Position numbers and translations under genes: made by a program
Shown: positions 27,151 through 39,837 of the stretch, one piece after another
How positions within the stretch are numbered: position 1 is the stretch's first letter
Layout of the letters: each line of letters starts with the position of its first letter
Assembly: GCF_029227915.1 (NCBI RefSeq)
Contig: NC_079886.1
Coordinates: forward strand, 62,001-126,000
From: Hydractinia symbiolongicarpus
Taxonomy: Eukaryota; Cnidaria; Hydrozoa; Anthoathecata; Hydractiniidae
DNA length: 64,000 bases
Direction: 5' to 3'
Notes under the pieces: model-generated
What the model was told of the DNA's origin: nothing
Seen by the model: only the letters and a program-made list of their open reading frames with translations
Databases searched by the model: none

Positions 27151-30100
27151 GTAATATCAGAAAAATATCGCTAAATACATGTTGGTACGAATATGTGACG
27201 CAACCGTTGTAACAGAAACGGACTGATACAGTTAGAAAGTCAATGAAATATAGTTTTTGAAACTGTCTTAATTTCTTTAGCGTGCGATAACGGCTATAAT
27301 TGGTCACACAGTAAAAAGTGACTTATTTATCTACATTATTAAATGAAGCGATACCACAGCGCCCAGTGTAATCGCTGAGCACCGGCGATCATGCCAATTT
27401 AAGAAGAATGTTATTTCATGGAGTCCAATTGTCTCATTCATCACATTTATAAAGTTAAAGTCCAAAATCAGTTCAAGTAAGTCCCACAATCAATCGTTTC
27501 ACTGTTAAAGGCGATGCAACCTAGTAATATCAGAAAAATATCGCTAAATACATGTTGGTACGAATATGTGACGCTACCGTTGTAACTGAAACGGACTGAT
27601 ACTGTTAGAAAGTCAATGAAATGTAGTTTTTGAAACTCTCTTCAGCGTGCGATAACGGCTAGGATTGGTCCTACAGTAAAAAATGAGTTATTTATCTGCA
27701 TTTTTAAATGAAGCGTTACCACAGCGCCCAGTGTAATCCCTGAGCTCTAGCAATCATGTCAAATTCAGAACATTGTTATTTCTTGGAGTCCAATTGTCTC
27801 AATTATCACACTTATAAAGTTAAAGTCCAAAATCAGTTCAATTAATTCCCACAGTCAATCGTTTCACTGTTAAAAGCTATACAACCTAGTAATATCAGAA
27901 AAATATCGCTAAATACATGTTGGTACGAATATGAGACGCAACCGTTGTTACAGAAACGGACTGACACCGTTAGAAAGTCAATGAAATGTAGTTTTTGAAA
28001 CTGTCTCAATTTCTTTAGCGCGCGATAACGGCTAGGATTGGTCCCACAGTAAAAAATGACATATTTATCTGCATTTTTAAATGAAGCGCTGCCACAACGC
28101 CCAGTGTAATTGCTGAGTTCCGTCAATCATGCCAATTTAAGAAGAATGTTATTGCATGGAATCCAATTATTTCAATTATCACATTTATAAAGTTAAAGTC
28201 CAAAATCAGTTCAAGTAAGTCCCACAGTCAATCGTTTCACTGTAAAAAGCGTTGCAACCTAGTAATATCAGAAAAATATCGCTAAATACATGTTGGTACA
28301 AAAATGTGACCCAACTGTTGTAACTCAAACGGGCTGACATCGTTAGAAAGTCAATGAAGTGTAGTTTTTGAAACTGTTTCTATCTCTTAAGCGCGCGCTA
28401 GCGGCTAGGATTGTTTCCACAGTAAAGAATGAATTATTTATCTAAATTTGTAAATAAAGCGCTACCACAGCGCCCAGTGTAATCGCTGAGTTCTAGCAAT
28501 CATGCCAAGTTCAGAATAATGTTATACCTTGGAGTCCAATTGTCTCAATTATTGCATTTATAAAGTTAAAGTCCAAAATCAGTTCAATTAAGTGCCACTG
28601 TCAATCGTTTCACTGTTAAAAGCGATACAACCTAGTAATATCAGAAAAATATCTCTAAACACATGTTGGTACGAATATGTGACGCAACCGTTGTAACTGA
28701 AGCGGACTGATACCGTTAGAAAGTCAACGAAATGTAGTTTTTGAAACTGTCTCAATTTCTTCAGCGTGCGATAACGGCTAAGATTTGTCCCACAGTAAAA
28801 AATGACTTATATATCTACTTTTTTAAATGAAGCGCTACCACAGCGCCCAGTGTAATCGCTCAGTTCCGTTAATCATGCCAATTTAAGAAGACTTTTATTG
28901 CATGGAGTCCAAATGTCTCAATTATCACATTTATAAAGTTAAAGTCCAAAATCAGTTGAAGTGAGTCTCACAGTCAATCGTTTCACTGTTAAAAGCGATA
29001 CAGCCTGGTAATATCAGAAAAATATCGCTAAACACATGTTGGTACGACAATGTGACGCAACTGTTGTAACAGAAACGGACTGATAGCGTTAGAAAGTCAA
29101 TGAAATGTAGTTTTTGAAACTGTCTCAATTTCTTCAGCGTGCGATAACGGCTATATTTGGTCCCACAGTAAAAAGTGACTTATATATCTACATTTTTAAG
29201 TTAAGCGCTACCACACCGCCGAGTGTAATCGCTGAGCACCGGCGATCATGCCAATTTAAGAAGAATGTTATTTCATGGAGTCCAATTGTCTCATTCATCA
29301 CACTTGTCAGGTCTCAGCCCAAAATCAGTTCAATGAAGTCCCATACTCAATCGTTTCACTGTTAAAAGCGATGCAACCTAGTAATATTAGAAAAATATCG
29401 CTAAATACATGTTGGTACGAATATGAGACGCAACCGTTGTTACAGAAACGGACTGATACCTTTAGAAAGTCAATGAAATGTAGTTTTTGAAACTGTCTCA
29501 ATTTCTTTAGCGTGCGATAACGGCTAGGATTGGTCCCACAGTAAAAAATGAATTATATATCTACATTTTTAAATGAAGCGCTACCACAGCGCCCAGTGTA
29601 ATCGCTCAGTTCCGTCAATCATGCCAATTTAAGAAGAATGTTATTGCATGGAGTCCAATTGTCTCAATTATCATATTTATAAAGTTAAAGTCCTGAATCA
29701 GTTCAAGTAAGTCCCACAGTCAATCGTTTCAGTGTTAAAAGCGATGCAACCTAGTAATATCAGAAAAATATCGCTAAATACATGTTGGTACGAATATGTG
29801 ACGCAACCGTTGTAACAGAAACGGACTGATACAGTTAGAAAGTCAATGAAATATAGTTTTTGAAACTGTCTTAATTTCTTTAGCGTGCGATAACGGCTAT
29901 AATTGGTCACACAGTAAAAAGTGACTTATTTATCTACATTATTAAATGAAGCGATACCACAGCGCCCAGTGTAATCGCTGAGCACCGGCGATCATGCCAA
30001 TTTAAGAAGAATGTTATTTCATGGAGTCCAATTGTCTCATTCATCACATTTATAAAGTTAAAGTCCAAAATCAGTTCAAGTAAGTCCCACAATCAATCGT

Positions 30101-31092
30101 TTCACTGTTAAAGGCGATGCAACCTAGTAATATCAGAAAAATATCGCTAAATACATGTTGGTACGAATATGTGACGCTACCGTTGTAACTGAAACGGACT
30201 GATACTGTTAGAAAGTCAATGAAATGTAGTTTTTGAAACTCTCTTCAGCGTGCGATAACGGCTAGGATTGGTCCTACAGTAAAAAATGAGTTATTTATCT
30301 GCATTTTTAAATGAAGCGTTACCACAGCGCCCAGTGTAATCCCTGAGCTCTAGCAATCATGTCAAATTCAGAACATTGTTATTTCTTGGAGTCCAATTGT
30401 CTCAATTATCACACTTATAAAGTTAAAGTCCAAAATCAGTTCAATTAATTCCCACAGTCAATCGTTTCACTGTTAAAAGCTATACAACCTAGTAATATCA
30501 GAAAAATATCGCTAAATACATGTTGGTACAAATATGAGACGCAACCGTTGTTACAGAAACGGACTGACACCGTTAGAAAGTCAATGAAATGTAGTTTTTG
30601 AAACTGTCTCAATTTCTTTAGCGCGCGATAACGGCTAGGATTGGTCCCACAGTAAAAAATGACATATTTATCTGCATTTTTAAATGAAGCGCTGCCACAA
30701 CGCCCAGTGTAATTGCTGAGTTCCGTCAATCATGCCAATTTAAGAAGAATGTTATTGCATGGAATCCAATTATTTCAATTATCACATTTATAAAGTTAAA
30801 GTCCAAAATCAGTTCAAGTAAGTCCCACAGTCAATCGTTTCACTGTAAAAAGCGTTGCAACCTAGTAATATCAGAAAAATATCGCTAAATACATGTTGGT
30901 ACAAAAATGTGACCCAACTGTTGTAACTCAAACGGGCTGACATCGTTAGAAAGTCAATGAAGTGTAGTTTTTGAAACTGTTTCTATCTCTTAAGCGCGCG
31001 CTAGCGGCTAGGATTGTTTCCACAGTAAAGAATGAATTATTTATCTAAATTTGTAAATAAAGCGCTACCACAGCGCCCAGTGTAATCGCTGA
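25841..31092 (-). repeat. 2,603-bp heptamer duplicated in tandem (satellite A, inverted block)
   Basis: Copy 1 is about 25,841-28,443 and copy 2 about 28,444-31,046, with the repeat start seen a third time up to about 31,092. Seven monomers (7 x 372 = 2,604) make the unit. The two copies are nearly identical over 2.6 kb. I noticed one clear substitution, GGTACGAATATGAGACG near 27,922 against GGTACAAATATGAGACG near 30,525. This is probably the most recent large duplication of satellite A in the window. The AAATTTGTAAATAAAGCGC monomer marks both joins. Confidence 0.92.
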
Positions 31093-32756
31093 ATTCTAGC
31101 AATCATGTCAAATTCAGAACATTGTTATTTCTTGGAGTCCAGTTGTCTCAATTATCATATTTATAAAATTAAAGTCCAAAATCAGTTCAATTAATTCCCA
31201 CAGTCAATCGTTTCACTGTAAAAAGCGTTGCAACCTAGTAATATCAGAAAAATATCGCTAAATACATGTTGGTACAAAAATGTGACCCAACTGTTGTAAC
31301 TCAAACGGGCTGACATCGTTAGAAAGTCAATGAAATGTAGTTTTTGAAACTGTCTCAATTTTTTCAGCGTGCGATAACGGCTAGGATTGGTCCCACAGTA
31401 AAAAATGACTTATATATCTACATTTTTAAATGAAGTGCTACCACAGCGCCCAGTGTAATCGCTCAGTTCCGTCAATCATGCCAATTTAAGTAGAATGTCA
31501 TTGCATGGAGTCCAATTGTCTCATTCATCACATTTGTAAGGTCACAGTCCAAAATCAGTTTAATTAAGTCCCACAGTCAATCGTTTCACTGTTAAAAGCG
31601 ATGCAACCTAGTAATATCAGAAAAATATCGCTAAATATATGTTGGTACGAAAATGTGACCCAACTGTTGTAACTCAAACGGGCTGACACCGTTAGAAAGG
31701 CATTGAAATGTAGTTTTTGAAACTGTCTCAATTTCTTCAGCGTGCGATAACGGCTAGGATTGGTCCCACAGTAAAAAATGACTTATATATCTACATTTTT
31801 AAATGAAGCGCTACCACAGCGCCCAGTGTAATCGCTCAGTTCCGTCAATCATGCCAATTTAAGTAGAATGTCATTGCATGGAGTCCAATTGTCTCATTCA
31901 TCACATTTGTAAGGTCACAGTCCAAAATCAGTTTAATTAAGTCCCACAGTCAATCGTTTCACTGTTAAAAGCGATGCAACCTAGTAATATCAAAAAAATA
32001 TCGCTAAATATATGTTGGTACGAAAATGTGACCCAACTGTTGTAACTCAAACGGGCTGACACCGTTAGAAAGGCATTGAAATGTAGTTTTTGAAACTGTC
32101 TCAATTTCTTCAGCGTGCGATGACGGCTAGGATTGGTCCCACAGTAAAAAATGACTTACATATCTACATTTTTAAATGAAGCGCTACCACAGCGCCCAGT
32201 GTAATCGCTGAGCTCCGTCAATCATGCCAATTTAAGAAGAATGTGATCGCATGGAGTCCAATTGTCTCAATTATCACATTTAAAAAGTTAAAGTCCAAAA
32301 TCAGTTCAAGTAAGTCCAACAGTCAATCGTTTCATTGTTAAAGGCGATGCAACCTAGTAATATCAGAAAAATATCGCTAAATACATGTTGGTACGAATAT
32401 GTGACGGAACCGTTGCAACTGAAACGGACTGATACTGTTAGAAAGTCAATGAAATGTAGTTTTTGAAACTCTCTTCAGCGTGCGATAACGGCTAGGATTG
32501 GTCCTACAGTAAAAAATGACTTATTTATATGCATTTTTAAATGAAGCGCTACCACAGCGCCCAGTGTAATCGCCGAGTTCTAGCAATCATGTCAAATTCA
32601 GAACATTGTTGTTTCTTGGAGTCCAATTGTCTCATTCATCACATTTGTCAGGTCACAGTCCAAAATCAGTTCAATTAAGTCCCATACTCAATCGTTTCAC
32701 TGTTAAAAGCGATGCAACCTAGTAAAATCAGAAAAATATCGCTAATTACATGTTGG
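31093..32756 (-). repeat. Inverted satellite A monomers with a local 373-bp duplication
   Basis: Within these four to five monomers, one unit is doubled: TAGAATGTCATTGCATGG starts at 31,491 and 31,864, 373 bp apart, with AATCAGTTTAATTAAGTCCC and AAATATATGTTGGTACG also present in both. The rest are ordinary inverted units leading into the second 4.4-kb block. Confidence 0.75.
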
Positions 32757-35700
32757 TACGAAAATGTGACGCAACTGTTGTAACTCAAACAGACTGATAC
32801 CGTTAGAAAGTCAATGAAATGTAGTTTTTGAAACTGTCTCAATTTCCTCGGCGTGCGATGGCGGCTAGGATTTTTTCCCACAGTAAAAAATGACTTATAT
32901 ATCTACGTTTTTAATTGAAGCGCTACCACAGTGCCCAGCTTAATCGCTGAGTTCCGGCAATCATGCCAATTTAAGAATAATGTTATATCATGGAGTCCAA
33001 TTGTCTCATTCATCACACTTGTAAGGTCACAGTCCAAAATCAGTTCAATTAATTCCCACAGTCAATCGTTTCACTGTAAAAAGCGTTGCAACCTAGTAAT
33101 ATCAGAAAAATATCGCTAAATACATGTTGGTACAAAAATGTGACCCAACTGTTGTAACTCAAACGGGCTGACATCGTTAGAAAGTCAATGAAGTGTAGTT
33201 TTTGAAACTGTTTCTATCTCTTAAGCGCGCGCTAGCGGCTAGGATTGTTTCCACAGTAAAGAATGAATTATTTATCTAAATTTGTAAATAAAGCGCTACC
33301 ACAGCGCCCAGTGTAATCGCTGAATTCTAGCAATCATGTCAAATTCAGAACATTGTTATTTCTTGGAGTCCAATTGTCTCAATTATCACATTTATAAAGT
33401 TAAAGTCCAAAATCAGTTCAAGTAAGTCCAACAGTCAATCGTTTCATTGTTAAAGGCGATGCAACCTAGTAATATCAGAAAAATATCGCTAAATACATGT
33501 TGGTACGAATATGTGACGCAACCGTTGCAACTGAAACGGACTGATACTGTTAGAAAGTCAATGAAATGTAGTTTTTGAAACTCTCTTCAGCGTGCGATAA
33601 CGGCTAGGATTGGTCCTACAGTAAAAAATGACTTATTTAAGTGCATTTTTAAATGAAGCGCGACCACAGCGCCCAGTGTAATCGCCGAGTTCTAGCAATC
33701 ATGTCAAATTCAGAACATTGTTATTTCTTGGAGTCCAATTGTCCCATTCATCACATTTGTCAGGTCACAGTCCAAAATCAGTTAAATTAAGTCCCATACT
33801 CAATCGTTTCACTGTTAAAAGCGATGCAACCTAGTAATATCAGAAAAATACCGCTAAATACATGTTGGTACGTAAATGTGACCCAACCGTTGCAACTGAA
33901 ACGGACTGATACCGTTAGAAAGTCAATGAAATACAGTTTTTGAAACTGTCTCAATTTTCTCGGCGTGCGAAAGCGGCTAGGATTTGTCCCACAGTAAAAG
34001 ATGACTTATATATCTACATTTTTAAATGAAGCGCTACCACAGTGCCCAGCTTAATCGCTGAGTTCCGGCAATCATGCCAATTTAAGAAGAATGTTATATC
34101 ATGGAGTCCAATTGTCTCACTCATCACACTTGTAAGGTCACAGTCAAAAATCAGTTCAATTAATTCTCACAGTCAATCGTTTCACTGTAAAAAGCGTTGC
34201 AACCTAGTAATATCAGAAAAATATCGCTAAATACATGTTGGTACAAAAATGTGACCCAACTGTTGTAACTCAAACGGGCAGACATCGTTAGAAAGTCAAT
34301 GAAGTGTAGTTTTTAAAACTGTCTCTATCTGTTAAGCGTGCGCTAGCGGCTAGGATTTTTCAACAGTAAAGAATGACTTATTTATCTAAATTTGTAAATA
34401 AAGCGCTACCACAGCGCCCAGTGAAATCGCTGAGTTCTAGCAATCATGCCAAGTTCAGAATAATGTTATACCCTGGAGTCCAATTGTCTCAATTATTGTA
34501 TTTATAAAGGTAAAGTCAAAAATCAGTTCAATTAAGTGCCACTGTCAATCGTTTCACTTTTAAGAGCGATACAACCTAGTAATATCAGAAAAATATCGAT
34601 AAATACATGTTGGTACGAATATGTGACGCAACCGTTGTAATTGAAACGGACTCATACCGTTAGAAAGTCATTGAAATGTAGTTTTTGAAACTTTCTCAAT
34701 TTCTTCAGCGTGCGATAACGGCTAAGATTGGACCCACAGTAAAAAGTGACTTATTTATCTACATTATTAAATAAAGCGATACCACAGCGCCCAGTGTAAT
34801 CGCTGAGTTCTGTCAATCATGCCAATTTAAGAAGAATGTTATTGCATGGAGTCCAATTGTTTCAATTATCACCTTTATAAAGTTAAAGTCCAAAATCAGT
34901 TCAAGTAAGTCCCACAGTCAATCGTTTCACTGTTAAAGGCGATGCAACCTAGTAATATTAGAAAAATATCGCAAAATACATGTTGGTACGCATATGTGAC
35001 GCAACCGTTGTAACTGAAACGGACTGATACTGTTAGAAAGTCAATGAAATGTAGTTTTTGAAACTCTCTTCAGCGTGCAATAACGGCTAGGATTGGTCCT
35101 GCAGTGAAAAATGACTTATTTATGTGCATTTTTAAATGAAGCACTACCACAGCGCCCAGTGTAATCGCTGAATTCTAGCAATCATGTCAAATTCAGAACA
35201 TTGTTATTTCTTGGAGTCCAATTGTCTCAATTATCACATTTATAAAGTTAAAGTCCAAAATCAGTTCAATTAAGTCCTACAGTCAATCTTTTCACTGTTA
35301 AAAGCGATACAACCTAATAATATCAGAAAAACATCGCTAAACACATGTTGGTACGCATATGTGACGCAACCGTTGTAACAGAAACGGACTGATACCGCTA
35401 GAAAGTCAATGAAATGTAGTTTTTAAAACTGTCTCAATTTCTTCAGCGTGCGATAACGGCTAGGATTGGACCCACAGTAAAAAGTGACTTATTGATCTAG
35501 ATTATTAAATGAAGCGATACCACAGCGCCCAGTGTAATCGCTGAGTTCCGTCAATCATGCCAATTTAAGAAGAATGTTATTGCATGGAGTCCAATTCTCT
35601 CAATTATCACATTTATAAAGTTAAAGTCCAAAATCAGTTCAAGTAAGTCCCACAGTCAATCGTTTCACTGTTAAAGGCGATGCAACCTAGTAATATCAGA

Positions 35701-37170
35701 AACATATCGCTAAATACATGTTGGTACGAATATGTGACGCAACCGTTGTAACTGAAACAGACTGATACCGTTAGAAAGTCAACGAAATATAGTTTTTTAA
35801 ACTGTCTCTATTTGTTAAGCGCGCTAGTGGCTAGGATTGTTTCCACATAAAGAATGACTTATTCATCTAAATTTGTAAATAAAGCGCTACCACAGCGCCC
35901 AGTGTAATCGCTGAGTTCTAGCAATCATGCCAAGTTCAGAATAATGTTATACCTTGGAGTCCAATTGTCTCAATTATTGCATTTATAAAGTTAAAGTCCA
36001 AAATCAGTTCAATTAAGTGCCACTGTCAATCGTTTCACTGTTAAAAGCGATACAACCTAGTAATATCAGAAAAATATCTCTAAACACATGTTGGTACGAA
36101 TATGTAACGCAACCGTTGTAACTGAAGCGGACTGATACCGTTAGAAAGTCAACGAAATGTAGTTTTTGAAACTGTCTCAATTTCTTCAGCGTGCGATAAC
36201 GGGTAAGATTTGTCCCACAGTAAAAAATGACTTATATATCTACTTTTTTAAATGAAGCGCTACCACAGCGCCCAGTGTAATCGCTCAGTTCCGTTAATCA
36301 TGCCAATTTAAGAAGACTTTTATTGCATGGTGTCCAAATGTCTCAATTATCACATTTATAAAGTTAAAGTCCAAAATCAGTTCAAGTGAGTCCCACAGTC
36401 AATCGTTTCACTGTTAAAAGCGATACAGCCTGGTAATATCAGAAAAATATCGCTAAACACATGTTGGTACGACAATGTGACGCAACTGTTGTAACAGAAA
36501 CGGACTGATAGCGTTAGAAAGTCAATGAAATGTAGTTTTTGAAACTGTCTCAATTTCTTCAGCGTGCGATAACGGCTATAATTGGTCCCACAGTAAAAAG
36601 TGACTTATATATCTACATTTTTAAGTTAAGCGCTACCACACCGCCGAGTGTAATCGCTGAGCACCGGCGATCATGCCAATTTAAGAAGAATGTTATTTCA
36701 TGGAGTCCAATTGTCTCATTCATCACATTTGTCAGGTCACAGCCCAAAATCAGTTCAATGAAGTCCCATACTCAATCGTTTCACTGTTAAAAGCGATGCA
36801 ACCTAGTAATATTAGAAAAATATCGCTAAATACATATTGGTACGAATATGAGACGCAACCGTTGTTACAGAAACGGACTGATACCTTTAGAAAGTCAATG
36901 AAATGTAGTTTTTGAAACTGTCTTAATTTCTTTAGCGTGCGATAACGGCTAGGATTGGTCCCACAGTAAAAAATGAATTATATATCTACATTTTTAAATG
37001 AAGCGCTACCACAGCGCCCAGTGTAATCGCTCAGTTCCGTCAATCATGCCAATTTAAGAAGAATGTTATTGCATGGAGTCCAATTGTCTCAATTATCATA
37101 TTTATAAAGTTAAAGTCCTGAATCAGTTCAAGTAAGTCCCACAGTCAATCGTTTCAGTGTTAAAAGCGAC
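32757..37170 (-). repeat. About 4.4-kb block, copy 2
   Basis: Counterpart of 22,719-27,150. Unlike copy 1, this copy continues smoothly to its left into another inverted monomer (AAATCAGAAAAATATCGC then ACATGTTGGTACG at about 32,725-32,761), so it shows what copy 1 would have looked like before the 22,715 breakpoint removed its left neighbour. The match ends near 37,165, where AAAAGCGACACAACAAAG replaces AAAAGCGATGCAACCTAG and the following monomer is of another type. Confidence 0.76.
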
Positions 37171-39406
37171 ACAACAAAGTAATATCAGAAAAATATCGCT
37201 AAATACATGTTGGTACAAAAATGTGATCCAACTGTTATAACTCAAACGGGCTGACACCGTTAGAAAGTCAATGAAATGTAGTTTTTGAAACTGTCACAAT
37301 TTCTTCAGCGTGCGATAACGGCTAGGATTGGTCCCACCGTAAAAAATGACTTACATATCTACATTTTTAAATGAAGCGCTACCACAGCGCCCAATGTAAT
37401 CGCTGAGTTCCGTCAATCATGCCAATTTAAGAAGAATGTTATTTCATGGAGTCCAATTGTTTCAATTATTATATTTATAAAGTTAAAGTCCAAAATCAGT
37501 TCAAGTAAGTCCTACAGTCAATCGTTTCACTGTTAAAAGCGATGCAACCTAGTAAATCAGAAAAATATCGCTAAATACCATGTTGGTACGAATATTTGAC
37601 GCAACTGTTGTAACTGAAACGGACTGATACTGTTAGAAAGTCAATGAAATGTAGTTTTTAAAACTCTCTTCAGCGTGCGATAACAGCTAGGATTGGTCCT
37701 ACAGTAAAAAATGACTTATTTATGTGCATTTTTAAATGAAACGCTACCACAGCGCCCAGTGTAATCGCTGAATTCTAGCAATCATGTCAAATCCAGAACA
37801 TTGTTATTTCTTGGTGTCCAGTTGTTTCAATTATCACATTCATAAAGTTAAAGTCCAAAATCAGTTCAATTAAGTCCTACAGTCAATCGTTTCACTGTTA
37901 AAAGCGATACTACCTAATACTATCAGAAAAACATCGCTAAACACATGCTGGTACGCATATGTGACGCAACCGTTGTAACAGAAACGGACTGATACCGTTA
38001 GAAAGTCAATGAAATGTAGTTTTTGAAACTGTCTCAATTTCTTCAGCGTGCGATAACGGCTAGGATTGGACCCACAGTAAAAAGTGACTTATTTATCTAC
38101 ATTATTAAATGAAGCGATACCACAGCGCCCAGTGTAATCGGTGAGTTCCCTCAATCATGCAAATTTAAAAAGAATGTTATTGCATGGAGTCCAATTGTCT
38201 CAATTATCACATTTAAAAAGTTAAAGTCCAAAATGAGTTCATTAAGTCCCACAGTCAATTGTTTCAGTGTTAAAAGCGATGCAACCTAGTAATATCAGAA
38301 AAATATCGCTAAATACATGTTGGTACAAAAATGTGACCCAACTGTTATAACTCAATCGGGCTGACACCGTTAGAAAGTCAATGAGATTTAGTTTTTGAAA
38401 CTGTCACAATTTCTTCAGCGTGCGATAACGGCTAGGATTGGTCCCACCGTAAAAAATGACTTACATATCTACATTTTTAAATGAAACGCTACCACAGCGC
38501 CCAATGTAATCGTTGAGTTCCGTCAATCATGCCAATTTAAGAAGAATGTTATTTCATGGAGTCCAATTGTTTCAATTATTATATTTATAAAGTTAAAGTC
38601 CAAAATCAGTTCAAGTAAGTCCTACAGTCAATCGTTTCACTGTTAAAAGCGATGCAACCTAGTAAATCAGAAAAATATCGCTAAATACCATGTTGGTACG
38701 AATATTTGACGCAACTGTTGTAACTGAAACGGACTGATACCGTTAGAAAGTCAATGAAATGTAGTTTTTGAAACTGTCTCTCTTTCTTCAGCGTGCGATA
38801 ACAGCTAGGATTGGTCCTACAGTAAAAAATGACTTATTTATCTGCATTTTTAAATGAAGCGCTACACCAGCGCCCAGTGTAATCGCTGAGTTCTAGCAAT
38901 CATGTCAAATTCAGAACATTGTTATTTCTTGGAGTCCAATTGTCTCAATTATCACACTTATAAAGTTAAAGTCCAAAATGAGTTCAATCAAGTCCCACAG
39001 TCAATTGTTTCACTGGTAAAAGCGATGCAACCTAGTAATATCAGAAAAATATCGCTAAATACATGTTGGTACGAATATGTGACGCAACCGTTGTAACTGA
39101 AGCGGACTGATACCGTTAGAAAGTCAACGAAATGTAGTTATTGAAACTGTCTCTATTTCTTCAGCGTCCGATAACGGCTAGGATTGGTTCTACAGTAAAA
39201 AATGACTTATTTATCTGCATTTTTAAATGAAGCGCTACCACAACTCCCAGTGTAATCGCTGTGTTCTAGCAATCATTTCAAATTCAGAACATTGTTATTT
39301 CTGGGAGCCCAATTGTCTCAATTATCACACTTATAACGTTAAAGTCCAAAATCAGTTCAATTGAGCCCCACAGTCAATCATTTCACTGTTAAAAGCGATA
39401 CAACCT
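37171..39406 (-). repeat. Irregular terminal monomers of satellite A
   Basis: Last six or so monomers before the spacer. About 465 bp at 37,170-37,635 recur at 38,280-38,745 (offset about 1,110 bp, three monomers), sharing CAACTGTTATAACTCAA and the odd AAATACCATGTTGG with an extra C. The very last unit has several private changes (CCACAACTCCCAGTG, ATCATTTCAAATTC, CTGGGAGCCCAATTG) and breaks off at 39,406. Increased divergence at an array edge is the expected signature of reduced unequal exchange there. Confidence 0.8.
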
Positions 39407-39595
39407 ACAATACTGGCCAAAACTATTGGAATTTAGCTGTCCTTCCCCCCTACCCCCATACACAATGTTGATTTGTGTTAAATTTTGAGCATTCAAGGAA
39501 CAGCCAAAGCCAAAGTCAACACTGTTTAAGGGGGGAGGGTGCAGGTTTCTTCAGTCCAACAAGAAGGAATTCCATTATATATTGGCCAGGATTGT
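39407..39595. mobile_element. Imperfect inverted-repeat (foldback or MITE-like) segment at the array edge
   Basis: The two ends are inverted copies of each other: ACAATACTGGCCAAAACTAT then TGGAATT from 39,407, against AATTCC...TATATATTGGCCAGGATTGT ending at 39,595. Further in, a C-rich run (CCTTCCCCCCTACCCCC near 39,441) followed by ACAATGTTGATT pairs with GTCAACACTGTTTAAGGGG then GGGAGGGTG near 39,508-39,540. The pairing is interrupted by an insertion of about 20-30 bases in the right arm. The segment is too short to code for anything, and no flanking target-site duplication could be identified because the left side is satellite. A MITE or other foldback element is one reading; a chance-formed hairpin from an old rearrangement is another. 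Confidence 0.5.
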
Positions 39596-39700
39596 CTGAG
39601 AGAAATATGAATTATATACAGTTCAGTAGGGGGTGTACATTTTCAAAATAAGACATCTACCAAGCACAGAGCTACCACAGCACATCAGCCAGCCTTGTTG
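39583..39700 (-). repeat. Possible highly diverged satellite A monomer fragment
   Basis: Reading along the same strand as the inverted block, GGCCAGGATTGTCTGAGAG then AAATATGAATTATATACAG resembles the satellite stretch GGCTAGGATTGGTCCCACAG then TAAAAAATGAATTATATATC. The next part, TACATTTTCAAAATAAG ... GAGCTACCACAGCAC, resembles TACATTTTTAAATGAAG ... GCGCTACCACAGCGC. The order and strand agree, with an extra 30-40 bases in the middle. This could be an eroded monomer beyond the array edge, or a relative of the sequence from which satellite A was amplified. It overlaps the right arm of the foldback segment. Similarity was judged by eye. Confidence 0.45.
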
Positions 39701-39837
39701 GCCACAATTTTTTGATCTGAAACATGTGCAGCCTCTTTTTCAAAATTGCAGCCTCATTTCCATGTCAAAATGTAAACAAACCAAAAAAACAGGCTGGCTG
39801 CACCAAAAACACATATAAAAATCTTTTTTTATTATTT
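39701..39837. other. Unclassified spacer sequence
   Basis: Non-repetitive stretch between the two satellites. It includes two nearby inverted bits, CAGCCAGCCT near 39,686-39,695 and AGGCTGGCTG near 39,791-39,800, which could pair across about 95 bases. Two cytosine-rich direct words (GCAGCCTC) lie near 39,729 and 39,749. An open frame of 61 codons crosses the region, with no recognisable domain or coding bias. I see no gene. Confidence 0.6.

Larger units (their letters stand above)
22719..39406 (-). repeat. Satellite A array, right block, inverted orientation
   Basis: About 45 monomers of the same 372-bp satellite, read as the reverse complement of the left block: every marker appears inverted, for example GAAGCGCTACCACAGCGCCC and TGCAACCTAGTAATATCAG. 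The first inverted monomers (22,719-23,090) carry the variants also seen near the left end of the window at about 110-380 and 3,480-3,700. These are CCTCGGCGTGCGATAGCGG, TTTTTTCCCACAG and ACGTTTTTAATTGAAG. The array ends in the middle of a monomer at about 39,406, just after AAGCGATACAACCTA, where the expected GTAATATCAG is replaced by unrelated sequence. Monomers from about 37.2 kb onward hold more private substitutions and small indels, as expected at an array edge. Confidence 0.96.

Noticed and set aside
1-39406. CRISPR-like array, since repeats are regular
   Set aside because: The repeat unit is hundreds of bases long with no unique spacers between short identical repeats; there are no cas genes. 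It is satellite DNA.
39633-39818. 61-codon open frame in the spacer
   Set aside because: Short, no recognisable domain, no coding bias or regulatory context; expected by chance.
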